From Variovorax paradoxus NBRC 15149 (lineage in GTDB: Bacteria; Pseudomonadota; Gammaproteobacteria; Burkholderiales; Burkholderiaceae_C), in the NCBI RefSeq assembly GCF_001591365.1, contig NZ_BCUT01000007.1, forward strand, positions 434,001 to 498,000: 64,000 bases of DNA. Reading direction: 5' to 3'. Position 1 is the stretch's first letter. The number at the start of each line of letters is the position of its first letter. The position numbers and the translations under genes were made by a program. This document shows positions 7,985-17,681 of the stretch, piece after piece. Below the pieces are notes generated by a model. That model searched no databases. It was not told the DNA's origin and saw only the letters and a list, made by a program, of their open reading frames with translations.

Positions 7985-8938
7985 TCAACGCCCGCGATGC
8001 CGTTCAAGCAAAGCCCGCCGCGTGGCCTCGTGCTCGAACTGCGCGAGCCACCATTCGAGCGCGCGGCCCGGCCCGCCCGCGCTGCGCACGCGCCAGGCGC
8101 AGTGCATGGTCGCGAGCGGCGGCTGGCGTTCGGTCTTGCGCTCGACCAGGTGGCCGGCCTCGATGTAGGGCCGCGCCATCGGCTCGGGCAGGAAGCCGCC
8201 GCCCAGGCCGTGCAGCTGCGCGTTCAGCTTGGCCTGCATGCTCGGCACCGTGAGCACGTCCTGTCCACCGACCAGGTTGACCGTCATGCTCGGCCCGCTG
8301 CGCACCGAGTCGGCCGCCGCCACCGCGCGATGCTGGCGAAGCACCGCATCGGTCAATGGCTCGGGCAGGCGCGCGAGCGGATGGTGCGGCGCCACCGCAT
8401 AGACGAAGCACAGCTCGCCGATCGGCCGGCTGCGGATGCCGGTGGCGGTGAAGGCCAGGCTCGCCGCATCGAGCACCGCGCCGATGGCGAGGTCGGCCTC
8501 GCCGCTGGTCAGCGCCTCGATGGTGCCGAGCAGGGTTTCGTCGCGCAGCTTGAGCCGCGTGGGCGGATCGAGCGCGAAGAAGGCCGTGGCCAGGTCGAGC
8601 AGCGGGTCGCGCGCGATCACGCTGTCGACCGCAATGGTGAGCATCGGCTCCCAGCCCGTGGCCACGCGCTTGACGCGGTTGGCAACCGCATCGATCTCGC
8701 CGAGCAGCCGCGCCGCCTCGCGCAGCAGCTCGGCGCCGGCCTCGGTGATGCGGGCCTGGCGTGCGCTGCGGTCGAACAGCAGCACGTCGAGCGCGTCCTC
8801 GATCTGGCGCACGCGGTAGCTGAGCGCGCTGGGCACGAGGTTGAGCGCGCGCGCCGCGCCGGCAAAGCTGCCGGTGCTCGCCACGGTCTGCAGCATGGCG
8901 AGCGCATCGGGGGTCAGTACGTCTCTGGCGCTGGGCAT
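7985..8938 (-). CDS. LysR-family transcriptional regulator
   Basis: 317 residues with an N-terminal helix-turn-helix (GSFAGAARALNLVPSALSYR, about residues 22-41) and an effector-binding domain to about residue 300. It is divergent from the pirin-doxX-reductase-pirin genes, with 177 bases between that contain three TCAAA/TTTGA half-sites. This is the classic arrangement for a LysR protein activating the divergent operon. The inducer is unknown; the operon content suggests a quinone or redox-active compound. Confidence 0.88.
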   Translation of the reverse strand: MPSARDVLTPDALAMLQTVASTGSFAGAARALNLVPSALSYRVRQIEDALDVLLFDRSARQARITEAGAELLREAARLLGEIDAVANRVKRVATGWEPMLTIAVDSVIARDPLLDLATAFFALDPPTRLKLRDETLLGTIEALTSGEADLAIGAVLDAASLAFTATGIRSRPIGELCFVYAVAPHHPLARLPEPLTDAVLRQHRAVAAADSVRSGPSMTVNLVGGQDVLTVPSMQAKLNAQLHGLGGGFLPEPMARPYIEAGHLVERKTERQPPLATMHCAWRVRSAGGPGRALEWWLAQFEHEATRRALLERHRGR

Positions 8939-8968
8939 GGCGGCTCCTTCGACCGGCGGCCCGATCGA

Positions 8969-8995
8969 TCAAAAAATTTGAATGATGCCATCAAA
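8969..8995. promoter_or_regulatory. LysR-type operator candidate between the LysR gene and the pirin operon
   Basis: TCAAA-AAA-TTTGA (8969-8981) forms a dyad, and the same TTTGA pairs with a TCAAA at 8991-8995 across nine bases. Three such half-sites within 27 bases, in the otherwise GC-rich divergent promoter region, are consistent with a LysR activator site. Inferred. Confidence 0.4.
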
Positions 8996-9115
8996 ACCCG
9001 GCGCTTTTATCCATGGGGTGCGGGCCTAAAGTTCTTCACATCCGCTGCGCATCCGGCGCGGCATACGAAGAAGGCCCGAGCAACCCCCACAGGGCAGGGC
9101 CGAAGGAGTCTGACG

Positions 9116-9817
9116 ATGTTGCAAGTCCGTAAATCACAGGAACGCGGTTATGCCGACCATGGCTGGCTGCGCTCGTTCCACAGCTTTTCCTTTGCCGGCT
9201 ACTACGACCCGGCCCACATGGGTTTCGGCAACCTGCGGGTGATCAACGAAGACCGCGTGGCCGCGGGCGCCGGTTTCGGCACCCATGGCCACAAGGACAT
9301 GGAGATCATCAGCTACGTGCTCTCGGGCGAACTGGCGCACAAGGACAGCATGGGCAACGTGGAATCCATCCCGCCGGGCGACGTGCAGCGCATGAGCGCG
9401 GGCCGCGGCGTGATGCACAGCGAGTTCAACCACAAGGCCGACGAGACCACGCACTTCCTGCAGATCTGGATCGAGCCGAACGTGCGCGGCATTGCGCCCG
9501 GCTACGAGCAGAAGAAGTTCAGCGACGCCGAAAAGCGCGGCAAGCTGCGCCTGGTGGCCTCGCCCGACGGTGCCGACGGCTCGGTCACGGTGCACGCCGA
9601 TGCGCGCCTCTTCGCAGGCCTGCTCGACGGCGATGAAACCGCCAGCCTGGCGCTCGATTCGAAGCGCAAGAGCTACGTGCACCTGGTGCGCGGCGAGCTC
9701 GAAGTCAATGGCCAGAAGCTTGTGGGCGGCGACGCCGCGATGCTCCAGGGCGAATCGCAGCTCACGCTCGGCGCCGGCAAGGATGCCGAAGTGCTGGTGT
9801 TCGACCTGGCGGCGTGA
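9116..9817 (+). CDS. Pirin-family protein (bicupin, YhaK/YhhW-like)
   Basis: 233 residues, starting at the ATG with GAAGGAG just upstream. The N-terminal cupin shows the metal-binding set typical of pirins: HGHKDMEI, and GVMHSEFNH about 45 residues later. Relatives such as E. coli YhhW have quercetin 2,3-dioxygenase activity in vitro, but physiological substrates are unclear. First gene of a four-gene set (pirin, DoxX, quinone reductase, pirin) opposite a LysR gene. A hairpin terminator follows, so the downstream genes may be expressed at a lower level. Confidence 0.88.
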   Translation: MLQVRKSQERGYADHGWLRSFHSFSFAGYYDPAHMGFGNLRVINEDRVAAGAGFGTHGHKDMEIISYVLSGELAHKDSMGNVESIPPGDVQRMSAGRGVMHSEFNHKADETTHFLQIWIEPNVRGIAPGYEQKKFSDAEKRGKLRLVASPDGADGSVTVHADARLFAGLLDGDETASLALDSKRKSYVHLVRGELEVNGQKLVGGDAAMLQGESQLTLGAGKDAEVLVFDLAA

Positions 9818-9822
9818 TCCCG

Positions 9823-9853
9823 GGCCGGGCGCATGCCGCCCGGCCTTCTTTTT
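9823..9853 (+). terminator. Rho-independent terminator after the first pirin gene
   Basis: Nine-base GC stem (GGCCGGGCG / CGCCCGGCC) with a 5-base loop followed by TTCTTTTT. It lies 5 bases past the pirin stop and before doxX, so it probably acts as a partial terminator within the gene set. Confidence 0.7.
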
Positions 9854-9898
9854 CCCCTGTTCTTTTTTCAATTTCAACAACCCGAGGAGTTTTCACAC

Positions 9899-10318
9899 AT
9901 GGCAACCACAACCACCACCCCCAATGCAGCCCAGGACACGCTGGCGCTGGTCGGCCGCATCCTGATCGCGTACCTGTTCATCCCGGCCGGCATCGGCAAG
10001 CTCATGGGCTTTGCGGGCACCGTGGGCTACATCAACTCGGTGGGCCTGCCGCTGCCGGAAGTCGGCGCCGCGATCGCCATCCTGGTCGAGCTCGTCCTCG
10101 GCATCGCGCTGCTGGTGGGCTTCAAGACCCGCTGGACCGCCATTGCGATGGCCGTCTTCACCGTGGTCACCGCGCTGTTCTTCCACAAGTACTGGTCGGC
10201 GCCCGATGCAATGAAGATGATGCAGCAGATCAACTTCAACAAGAACATCGCCATTGCCGGCGGCCTGCTCGCCTTCGCCGCCTTCGGCCCCGGCCGCTTC
10301 AGCATCGACAAGCGCTGA
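9899..10318 (+). CDS. DoxX-family membrane protein
   Basis: 139 residues with four predicted membrane helices, starting at ALVGRILIAYLFIPAGIGKL. The fold is that of DoxX/DoxD-like quinone-interacting membrane proteins. The start follows a CCCGAGGAG ribosome-binding site. DoxX proteins are often found beside pirins and flavodoxin-like reductases in proteobacterial redox-stress operons, exactly as here. Probable role in membrane quinone or thiol redox; no substrate can be read from the sequence. Confidence 0.88.
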   Translation: MATTTTTPNAAQDTLALVGRILIAYLFIPAGIGKLMGFAGTVGYINSVGLPLPEVGAAIAILVELVLGIALLVGFKTRWTAIAMAVFTVVTALFFHKYWSAPDAMKMMQQINFNKNIAIAGGLLAFAAFGPGRFSIDKR

Positions 10319-10349
10319 TTCCACAACCTGAACAAAGGAGTCCCTGAAC

Positions 10350-10901
10350 ATGGCAAACATCGTCGTTGTCTTCCATTCCGGCTACGGCCATACCCAGCGC
10401 GTGGCGCAAGCCGTGGCCGATGGCGCGGACGCGCAGCTGCTCGCCATCGATGCCGATGGCAACCTGCCCGAAGGCGGCTGGGAGACGCTGGCCGCGGCCG
10501 ACGCGATCATCTTCGGCTCGCCGACCTACATGGGCGGCGTGAGCTGGCAGTTCAAGAAATTTGCCGATGCGTCGTCGAAGGTCTGGTTCACGCAGGGCTG
10601 GAAGGACAAGCTCTTTGCGGGCTTCACCAACAGCGCCACCATGAACGGCGACAAGGTCGCGACCATGGGCTACCTGTGGACGCTTGCGATGCAGCACAGC
10701 GGCCTGTGGGTCAGCATGGGCATCCTGCCGAGCAACAGCAAGGCGGCCACGCGCGATTCGATGAACTACGTGGGCGGCTACGGCGGCCTGTTGACGCAGT
10801 CGCCTTCGGATGCGAGCCCGGCCGAGATGTTCAAGGGCGACTTCGACACGGCAAGGGCATTCGGCGAGCGTATTGCCACAGTGGCAAGATCGCGCGGATA
10901 A
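10350..10901 (+). CDS. Flavodoxin-like NAD(P)H:quinone oxidoreductase (WrbA-like)
   Basis: 183 residues. The FMN phosphate-binding loop is FHSGYGHTQRVA near the N-terminus, and FGSPTYMGGVSWQFKKF matches the WrbA-type isoalloxazine contact. Such enzymes reduce quinones by two electrons, avoiding semiquinones. The start follows AAAGGAG. It lies between doxX and the second pirin gene with short gaps and is probably co-transcribed with both. Confidence 0.85.
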   Translation: MANIVVVFHSGYGHTQRVAQAVADGADAQLLAIDADGNLPEGGWETLAAADAIIFGSPTYMGGVSWQFKKFADASSKVWFTQGWKDKLFAGFTNSATMNGDKVATMGYLWTLAMQHSGLWVSMGILPSNSKAATRDSMNYVGGYGGLLTQSPSDASPAEMFKGDFDTARAFGERIATVARSRG

Positions 10902-10926
10902 AACCCAGCCAACCACGGAGCCCCCG

Positions 10927-11850
10927 ATGACCGATACCGCCGCACAGACCCAATTGCTTCAACCACACGACAAGGACCTGGGCGGCGGCTTCAATGTGCG
11001 GCGCCTGCTGCCCGCGGCGCAGCGCCGCTCGGTGGGCCCGTTCGTGTTCTTCGACCACTTCGGCCCGGCCACCGAGCAGCCCGGCATGGCGCACGACGTG
11101 CGGCCGCATCCGCACATCGGCCTGTCCACGGTCACCTATCTTTTCGAGGGCGCGATGATGCATCGCGACAGCCTCGGCAGCGTGCAGGAGATCCTGCCCG
11201 GCGCGATCAACTGGATGACCGCGGGGCGCGGCATCGTGCACTCCGAGCGCAAGCCCGAGCGCCTCAAGGCCGACACCTACGTGAACCATGGGCTGCAGCT
11301 CTGGGCCGCCTTGCCGCAGGTGCATGAAGAAATCGAGCCGAGCTTCGAGCACACGCCGGCCGGTGGCATTCCCGAGGTGGTGGAGCAGGGCGTGGCGGTG
11401 CGCGTGCTGGTGGGCGAGGCCTTTGGCCAACGCTCGCCGGTCAAGACGCTGTCGCAGACGATCTACCTCGACATCGCATTGCCCGCGGGCGGCCGCTTCG
11501 AACTGCCCGCGCTGGCGCCCGAATTGGCGGTGTATGCCGTCGATGCCGATGTGCGCATCAATGGCGAAGCGATTCCCGCGCACACGATGGCGGTTCTGCC
11601 CGACGGCCAGGGCGCAGTGCTGGCTTGCGACACCGCGGCGCGCCTGATGGTGATCGGCGGCGAGCCGCTCGACGGCCCGCGCTACATCACCTGGAATTTC
11701 GTATCGAGCCGGCGCGAGCGCATCCTCGAAGCCGGCTCCGACTGGGCTGCGCAGCGCATGGGACATGTGCCTGGCGAGACCGAGTTCATTCCGCTGCCCG
11801 GCAAGCCCTTTGGCGTGCGCGAACCCGACGTGGGCACCACGCCGGTCTGA
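10927..11850 (+). CDS. Pirin-family protein (second copy, longer form)
   Basis: 307 residues, a bicupin of the canonical pirin size. Metal ligands are visible in RPHPHIGLSTVTY and GRGIVHSERKPE. The C-terminal half (GPRYITWNFVSSRRERI) is the pirin C-terminal domain, absent from the shorter first copy, so the two are not simple duplicates. It begins 25 bases after the quinone reductase gene and closes the operon; the downstream gene is convergent. Confidence 0.9.
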   Translation: MTDTAAQTQLLQPHDKDLGGGFNVRRLLPAAQRRSVGPFVFFDHFGPATEQPGMAHDVRPHPHIGLSTVTYLFEGAMMHRDSLGSVQEILPGAINWMTAGRGIVHSERKPERLKADTYVNHGLQLWAALPQVHEEIEPSFEHTPAGGIPEVVEQGVAVRVLVGEAFGQRSPVKTLSQTIYLDIALPAGGRFELPALAPELAVYAVDADVRINGEAIPAHTMAVLPDGQGAVLACDTAARLMVIGGEPLDGPRYITWNFVSSRRERILEAGSDWAAQRMGHVPGETEFIPLPGKPFGVREPDVGTTPV

Positions 11851-11881
11851 TCTGCGGAGCGCGTGGCCGGCAACCCGCCGG

Positions 11882-12673
11882 CTATTTCTTCAGGCCGCTG
11901 CTGAGGCCCACGTCTTCCGACGCACGCGCACTGGCATCGGCCGCACGTGCGCTCAGGTCGGGCGCGAGCGCGCGCCGGCCGTCGAACACGAAGCAGTCGC
12001 CGTGGTAGTGCGCACCGCCGACCTCTTCGAAATATTTGAGGATGCCGCCTTCGAGCTGCAGCACGTTCTCGATGCCTTCCTCGCGCATCAGGATGGCGGC
12101 CTTCTCGCAGCGGATGCCGCCGGTGCAGAAGCTCACCACGGTCTTGCCCGCGAAATCGGCTCGGTGCGCCTTGAGCGCGGGCGGGAATTCGGTGAACTTG
12201 GTGATGCGCCAGTCGATCGCGCCGTCGAAGCTGCCTTCGTCGACCTCGAAGTCGTTGCGGGTGTCGAGCAGCGCGATTTCCCGGCCTTCATCGTCGTGGC
12301 CCTGGTCGAGCCAGCGCTTGAGCGTGGGCGCGTCCACGCCCGGCGCGCGGCCCGCTGCCGGCTGGATGGCCGGATGGTCCATGCGGATGATCTCGCGCTT
12401 GAGTTTCACCAGCATGCGGCGGAAGGGCTGCGCGGCGGACCAGCTTTCCTTGGTTTCGAGGTCGGCGAAGCGCGCATCGGCGCGCAGGCCGGCCACGAAG
12501 CTGCGCACGGCGTCGGGCAGCCCCGCCAGGAACAGGTTGATGCCCTCGGGCGCCAGCAGGATGGTGCCCATGAGGCCCAGCGCCTGGGCGCGCCCGCGCA
12601 GGTCTTCGCGCAGCACGGGGCTGTCGTCGATGGCCACGAATTTGTAGGCCGCAATATTCAAAATCTCTTGCAC
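11882..12673 (-). CDS. trhO: Rhodanese-domain tRNA uridine(34) hydroxylase
   Basis: 263 residues from the GTG at 12673 (an ATG at 12703 is possible). The start VQEILNIAAYKF matches the usual family N-terminus. A rhodanese domain with the active-site loop SFCTGGIRCEKA is followed by a C-terminal extension. TrhO (formerly YceA) makes 5-hydroxyuridine at the wobble position of some tRNAs in an oxygen-dependent manner, a step towards mo5U/cmo5U. It is divergent from dnaE. Confidence 0.88.
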   Translation of the reverse strand: MQEILNIAAYKFVAIDDSPVLREDLRGRAQALGLMGTILLAPEGINLFLAGLPDAVRSFVAGLRADARFADLETKESWSAAQPFRRMLVKLKREIIRMDHPAIQPAAGRAPGVDAPTLKRWLDQGHDDEGREIALLDTRNDFEVDEGSFDGAIDWRITKFTEFPPALKAHRADFAGKTVVSFCTGGIRCEKAAILMREEGIENVLQLEGGILKYFEEVGGAHYHGDCFVFDGRRALAPDLSARAADASARASEDVGLSSGLKK

Positions 12674-12734
12674 GGGCCGAGATTGTAGGGATTGCCAACC
12701 CACATCGTGGAGTGGCGGTTTCTACAATGGGCGG

Positions 12735-15700
12735 ATGTTTGTTCACCTGCGCCTGCACACCGAGTTTTCCGTCGTCGACGGCACCAACCGCATCGACGAA
12801 GTCGTCAAGGCCGCCGCTGCCGACAAGCAGCCCGCACTGGCCATCACCGACCTGAACAACCTGTTCGGGGCGGTCAAGTTCTACAAGCAGGGGCGAAGCA
12901 AGGGCGTCAAGCCGGTCATCGGCGCTGAAATCTTCATCGAAGGCCTGGGCAAGGAGCCCGGCGTGCTCACCCGCATCGTGCTGCTGGTGCAGAACATGGA
13001 AGGCTACCTGCACCTGTCCGAGCTGCTGGCGCGTGCCTGGACGCAGAACGTGGGCCGCGGCCAGTCGCAGGCGGCCTGCAAGCTCGAATGGCTCCAGGAG
13101 CTGCAGGGCGGACTGATCGCGCTGTCGGGCGCGCAGGCCGGCCCGCTGGGCGCGCCGCTGCTGCAGGGCCAGGAAGAGCGCGCCGCCGAGCTGGCGCTGC
13201 AATTGGCGGGCATGTTCCCGCACCGCTTCTACATCGAGCTGCAGCGCGCGGGCCGCCCCGAGGACGAGCCGCATGTGATTGCCGCCGTCAAGCTCGCGGC
13301 CCGCCTGCGCCTGCCGGTGGTCGCCACGCACCCGGTGCAGTTTGCCGAACGCCAGGACTACGAGGCGCACGAGGCGCGCGTCTGCATCTCGGAAGGCGAA
13401 ATCCTCGGCAACCCGCGCCGCGTGCGCAAGTTCACCGAGGAGCAGTACTTCAAGTCGAGCGCCGAGATGCAGGCGCTCTTTGCCGACGTGCCGAGCGCGC
13501 TGGCCAACACGGTCGAGATCGCCAAGCGCTGCAACCTCACGCTGGTGCTCGGCAAGCCGCAGCTGCCCGATTTTCCGACGCCCTTCATCAGCGAAGGCGT
13601 GCGCATGCCGATCGACGAGTTCTTCCGCCAGGAGTCCTTCCTGGGCCTGGAAGAACGCCTGGCGCACCTCTATCCCGATCCGGCCAGGCGCGAGGCCGAG
13701 CGGCCGCGCTATGTGGAGCGGCTCGAGTTCGAGATCAACACGATCCTGAACATGGGCTTCCCCGGCTACTTCCTGATCGTGGGCGACTTCATCAAGTGGG
13801 CCAAGAACAATGGCTGCCCGGTGGGCCCGGGCCGGGGCTCGGGCGCCGGTTCGCTGGTGGCCTATGCGCTGAAGATCACCGACCTCGATCCGCTCGAATA
13901 CAAGCTGCTGTTCGAACGTTTCCTGAACCCCGAGCGCGTCTCGATGCCCGACTTCGACATCGACTTCTGCCAGGGCAACCGCGACCGCGTGATCGACTAC
14001 GTCAAGGACAAGTACGGCCGCGATGCCGTGAGCCAGATCGCCACCTTCGGAACAATGGCCGCGCGCGCCGCCATCCGCGACGTGGGCCGCGTGCTCGACA
14101 TGAGCTACATGTTCTGCGACGGCATCAGCAAGCTCATTCCCAATAAGCCGGGCCAGCCCGTCACCATCCAGTATCCGCCCAACCCCAAGGTGGAGGGCGA
14201 CAAGAACAACTACGCCATCGAGATGGAGCCGCAGCTCGCGGCGCGCATCGAGAAGGAAGAAGAAGTGCGCATGCTGGTCGAGCTCGCGCAGAAGCTCGAA
14301 GGCATGACGCGCAACATCGGCATGCACGCGGGCGGCGTGCTGATTGCGCCCGGCAAGCTCACCGACTTCTGCCCGCTCTACCAGCAGCCCGGCAGCGACT
14401 CGGCCGTGAGCCAGTACGACAAGGACGACGTGGAGGCCATCGGCCTCGTGAAGTTCGACTTCCTGGGCCTGGCCACGCTCACGATCCTCGAGATCGCGAA
14501 AGAGTTCATCGTCAAGCGCCACAAGGGCCAGGAGAACTTCGCGTACGAGAACATCAAGCTCGACGACCGCGAGACCTACAAGCTGTTCTCCGAGGGCAAG
14601 ACCGAAGCGGTGTTCCAGTTTGAAAGCCGCGGCATGCAGGGCATGCTGAAGGATGCGCGGCCGACGCGCCTGGAGGACCTGATCGCGCTCAACGCGCTGT
14701 ACCGTCCGGGCCCGATGGACCTGATCCCGAGCTTCGTGGCGCGCAAGCACGGCCGCGAAGAGGTGGAGTACCCGCACCCGGCCGTGGCCGAGATGCTCTC
14801 CGAGACCTACGGGATCATGGTCTACCAGGAGCAGGTGATGCAGACCGCGCAGATCCTGGGCGGCTATTCGCTCGGCGGCGCCGACCTGCTGCGCCGCGCC
14901 ATGGGCAAGAAAAAGCTCGAGGAGATGGCCGAGCACCGCGAGAAATTCCGCGCGGGCGCGCTCTCGACGCACGGCATTCCCCAGGACAAGGCCGACGAGA
15001 TCTTCGACTTGATGGAGAAGTTCGCGGGCTACGGCTTCAACAAGTCGCACGCCGCCGCCTACTCTCTGCTGGCGTACCACACCGGTTGGCTCAAGGTCCA
15101 CTACACGGCCGAGTTCTTCTGCGCCAACATGACCGTGGAAATGGACGACACCGACAAGCTCAAGGTGCTGTTCGAGGACGCGCAGAAGAACTTCGGCATC
15201 ACCTTCGAGCCGCCGGACGTGAACCGCGGCAACTACCGTTTCGAGCCGGTCACCGACAAGGTGATCCGCTACGGCCTGGGGGCCGTCAAGGGCACGGGCC
15301 AGCTCGCGGTCGAGGCCGTGGTGCGCGCACGCGAAGAAGGCGGGCCCTTCAAGAGCCTGTTCGATTTCTGCGTGCGCATCGATCGCCAGCGCATCAACAA
15401 GCGCACGGTCGAAGCGCTCATCAAGGCCGGCGCATTCGATTCGATCCAGCAGAACCGCGCCTCGCTCATCGCCTCGGTCGACCGCGCCTTCGAGTTCGCG
15501 GCCGCCACCGAGGCCAATGCCGCGCAGGTCGACATCTTCGGCGACAGCGAGCATGGCTCGGCCACGCAGGAGCCCGAGCTGGTGGACGCCACGCCCTGGG
15601 GCGTGAAGGAGCGGCTCACCTTCGAGAAGACGGCCGTCGGCTTCTATCTCTCAGGCCACCTGTTCGACGAGGTGGCGCACGAGGTGCGGCGCTTCTGCAA

Positions 15701-16253
15701 GCGCGAGATCGGCGACCTCATGGACACGCGCGAGCAGCAGGTGATCGCGGGCATCGTGAGCGATTTCCGCGTGATCAACGGCCAGCGCGGCCGGCTGGCG
15801 ATCTTCAAGCTCGACGACAAGTCCGATGCCATCGACGCCACCGCGGACGAGGCGCTGATCAACGCGAACCGCAACACCCTGAAGGACGACGAACTGGTGA
15901 TCGTGAGCGGCCGGCTGCAGCCGGGCCGCGGCGGCTTCGAGGCCCGCTTCCAGGTGCAGCAGGTGTGGGACCTGGCCACCGCGCGCTGCCGCTTCGGAAA
16001 ATTCCTGCGCGTGGCGGTCAATGGCAAGGCGCCCGACATCGCGCGCCTGGTGAAAGACTTTCCGCCGCGCACCGAGCAGAGCGAGCACGGCGACCTCGTG
16101 CAGGGGCTGCCGGTGCGCCTGTCGATGGCGCGCGGCGGTGCGCAGGTCGAGCTGCAGCTGGGCGAGCGCGCGAAGTTCTTCCCGACCGATGCCGCGCTCG
16201 CGAGCTGGACGGCGCAGGCGGAAGCCGGCAAGGCCTCGGTGGTCTACGAGTGA
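12735..16253 (+). CDS. dnaE: DNA polymerase III alpha subunit
   Basis: 1172 residues, normal for DnaE1. An N-terminal PHP domain (HLRLHTEFSVVDG, residues 4-16) is followed by the C-family polymerase core with catalytic Asp in PDFDIDF (D406, D408, D410), helix-hairpin-helix DNA contacts, and a C-terminal OB-fold region before the tau-binding tail. It is the replicative polymerase subunit of the core with epsilon and theta. TACAAT lies 7 bases before the ATG, so the mRNA leader may be very short. It is convergent with tolA; the 45-base gap holds a GC hairpin without a T-run. Confidence 0.97.
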   Translation: MFVHLRLHTEFSVVDGTNRIDEVVKAAAADKQPALAITDLNNLFGAVKFYKQGRSKGVKPVIGAEIFIEGLGKEPGVLTRIVLLVQNMEGYLHLSELLARAWTQNVGRGQSQAACKLEWLQELQGGLIALSGAQAGPLGAPLLQGQEERAAELALQLAGMFPHRFYIELQRAGRPEDEPHVIAAVKLAARLRLPVVATHPVQFAERQDYEAHEARVCISEGEILGNPRRVRKFTEEQYFKSSAEMQALFADVPSALANTVEIAKRCNLTLVLGKPQLPDFPTPFISEGVRMPIDEFFRQESFLGLEERLAHLYPDPARREAERPRYVERLEFEINTILNMGFPGYFLIVGDFIKWAKNNGCPVGPGRGSGAGSLVAYALKITDLDPLEYKLLFERFLNPERVSMPDFDIDFCQGNRDRVIDYVKDKYGRDAVSQIATFGTMAARAAIRDVGRVLDMSYMFCDGISKLIPNKPGQPVTIQYPPNPKVEGDKNNYAIEMEPQLAARIEKEEEVRMLVELAQKLEGMTRNIGMHAGGVLIAPGKLTDFCPLYQQPGSDSAVSQYDKDDVEAIGLVKFDFLGLATLTILEIAKEFIVKRHKGQENFAYENIKLDDRETYKLFSEGKTEAVFQFESRGMQGMLKDARPTRLEDLIALNALYRPGPMDLIPSFVARKHGREEVEYPHPAVAEMLSETYGIMVYQEQVMQTAQILGGYSLGGADLLRRAMGKKKLEEMAEHREKFRAGALSTHGIPQDKADEIFDLMEKFAGYGFNKSHAAAYSLLAYHTGWLKVHYTAEFFCANMTVEMDDTDKLKVLFEDAQKNFGITFEPPDVNRGNYRFEPVTDKVIRYGLGAVKGTGQLAVEAVVRAREEGGPFKSLFDFCVRIDRQRINKRTVEALIKAGAFDSIQQNRASLIASVDRAFEFAAATEANAAQVDIFGDSEHGSATQEPELVDATPWGVKERLTFEKTAVGFYLSGHLFDEVAHEVRRFCKREIGDLMDTREQQVIAGIVSDFRVINGQRGRLAIFKLDDKSDAIDATADEALINANRNTLKDDELVIVSGRLQPGRGGFEARFQVQQVWDLATARCRFGKFLRVAVNGKAPDIARLVKDFPPRTEQSEHGDLVQGLPVRLSMARGGAQVELQLGERAKFFPTDAALASWTAQAEAGKASVVYE

Positions 16254-16298
16254 GCGGCGAGGCGGCCGGGCGCGCTTGGCGCCTGGCCGGCCCTGCAA

Positions 16299-17225
16299 CT
16301 ACCGCTTGGGCCGCAGCGAAACGATCAGCGACGGGAAGATGCGCCCGTCGGTGTCGCGCGGCAGCTTGTCGGTCTTGTGCAGGCCGCGTTCGGCGGCTTC
16401 GTCCCAGCTGGGCAGTCCGCTCGACTTGGTCAGCTTGACGCCGACGATGGTGCCGTCCGGTGCCAGGTTCACCTCGAACTCGGCGGCCGGATTGCCGTTG
16501 ACCGTCTCGGCATCGGGGAAGGTGATGTTGGGGCGCACCGCCGCGGCAATGCGTCCGGCGTAGCCGCTCGACGGTCCTGACGAGCGCATTGCCGTGCCCT
16601 TGGAATCGTCGCTGCCGCTCGCGCCCGCGAGGCCCTGCATGCGCTTGAGCGTTGCGGCGCGGTCGGCCGCGGCCTGCTTGGCTGCGGCTTCCTGCTGCTT
16701 CTTCGCTTCGGCCTGCTTGGCCTCGGCCTCCTGCTGCTGTTTCTTCTGCTGTTCGGCGAGCTTTTGCTGCTGCGCCTTCTTGCGTTCGGCTTCGTCTTCG
16801 GCGCGCTGCTTGGCTTCGAGCTCTTTCTTGCGCTGCTGTTGCTGGCGCTCGAGCTCGCGCTCCTTCTGTTCCTTTTCTTCCTTGAGCTTTTTCTCGCGTT
16901 CGAGCGCGATGTCCGGCGCGCGCGGCGCCGGGGCGGGCTCGGGGGCTTTCACCTGAGGCGGTGGCGGCGGGGGAGGCGCAGGCGGCGGCGGCGCGGGAGC
17001 CGGCGTGGGTGCCTGCGGCGCGGACAGGCGCGGCGCGGCCTGCTGCACCGTGGAAGACCACAGCTCCGCATCGACGGCGCCTTCGTCGGCATCGCTGCGC
17101 CAGCGCACTCCCCACGTCAGCGCGGCAATCAGCAGCGCATGCGCAACCAGCGCGAGCAGCACCGCGCGCGGCGTGCCGCGCTGCGGCGGTGGTGCGAACT
17201 CGGGGCGATCCAGGGCGAGCGACAT
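16299..17225 (-). CDS. tolA: TolA, cell envelope integrity protein (TonB-like C-terminus)
   Basis: 308 residues. One membrane helix near the N-terminus (VLLALVAHALLIAALTWGV) is followed by a proline-rich stretch, then a long Lys/Glu/Ala/Gln coiled helix (about residues 110-205), and a C-terminal TonB/TolA domain. TolA links the TolQ-TolR motor to Pal and TolB across the periplasm, maintaining outer-membrane integrity during constriction. Directly downstream of tolR with a 3-base gap. No tolB or pal follows; the next gene is convergent dnaE. Confidence 0.9.
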   Translation of the reverse strand: MSLALDRPEFAPPPQRGTPRAVLLALVAHALLIAALTWGVRWRSDADEGAVDAELWSSTVQQAAPRLSAPQAPTPAPAPPPPAPPPPPPPQVKAPEPAPAPRAPDIALEREKKLKEEKEQKERELERQQQQRKKELEAKQRAEDEAERKKAQQQKLAEQQKKQQQEAEAKQAEAKKQQEAAAKQAAADRAATLKRMQGLAGASGSDDSKGTAMRSSGPSSGYAGRIAAAVRPNITFPDAETVNGNPAAEFEVNLAPDGTIVGVKLTKSSGLPSWDEAAERGLHKTDKLPRDTDGRIFPSLIVSLRPKR

Positions 17226-17228
17226 GCC

Positions 17229-17666
<438 letters not shown>

Positions 17667-17681
17667 GCGCTGGACCTCCGC

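Noticed and set aside
12288..15554. A 1088-codon open frame antisense to dnaE
   Set aside because: GC-rich third-position bias leaves long open frames opposite real genes. Its product is His/Ala/Gly/Arg-rich low-complexity sequence without domains, and DnaE on the other strand is unambiguous.
16254..16298. GC-rich hairpin between dnaE and tolA as a terminator
   Set aside because: The GGCC(G)GGCGC / GCGCC(T)GGCC stem has no T-run on either strand, so it is not a convincing intrinsic terminator.
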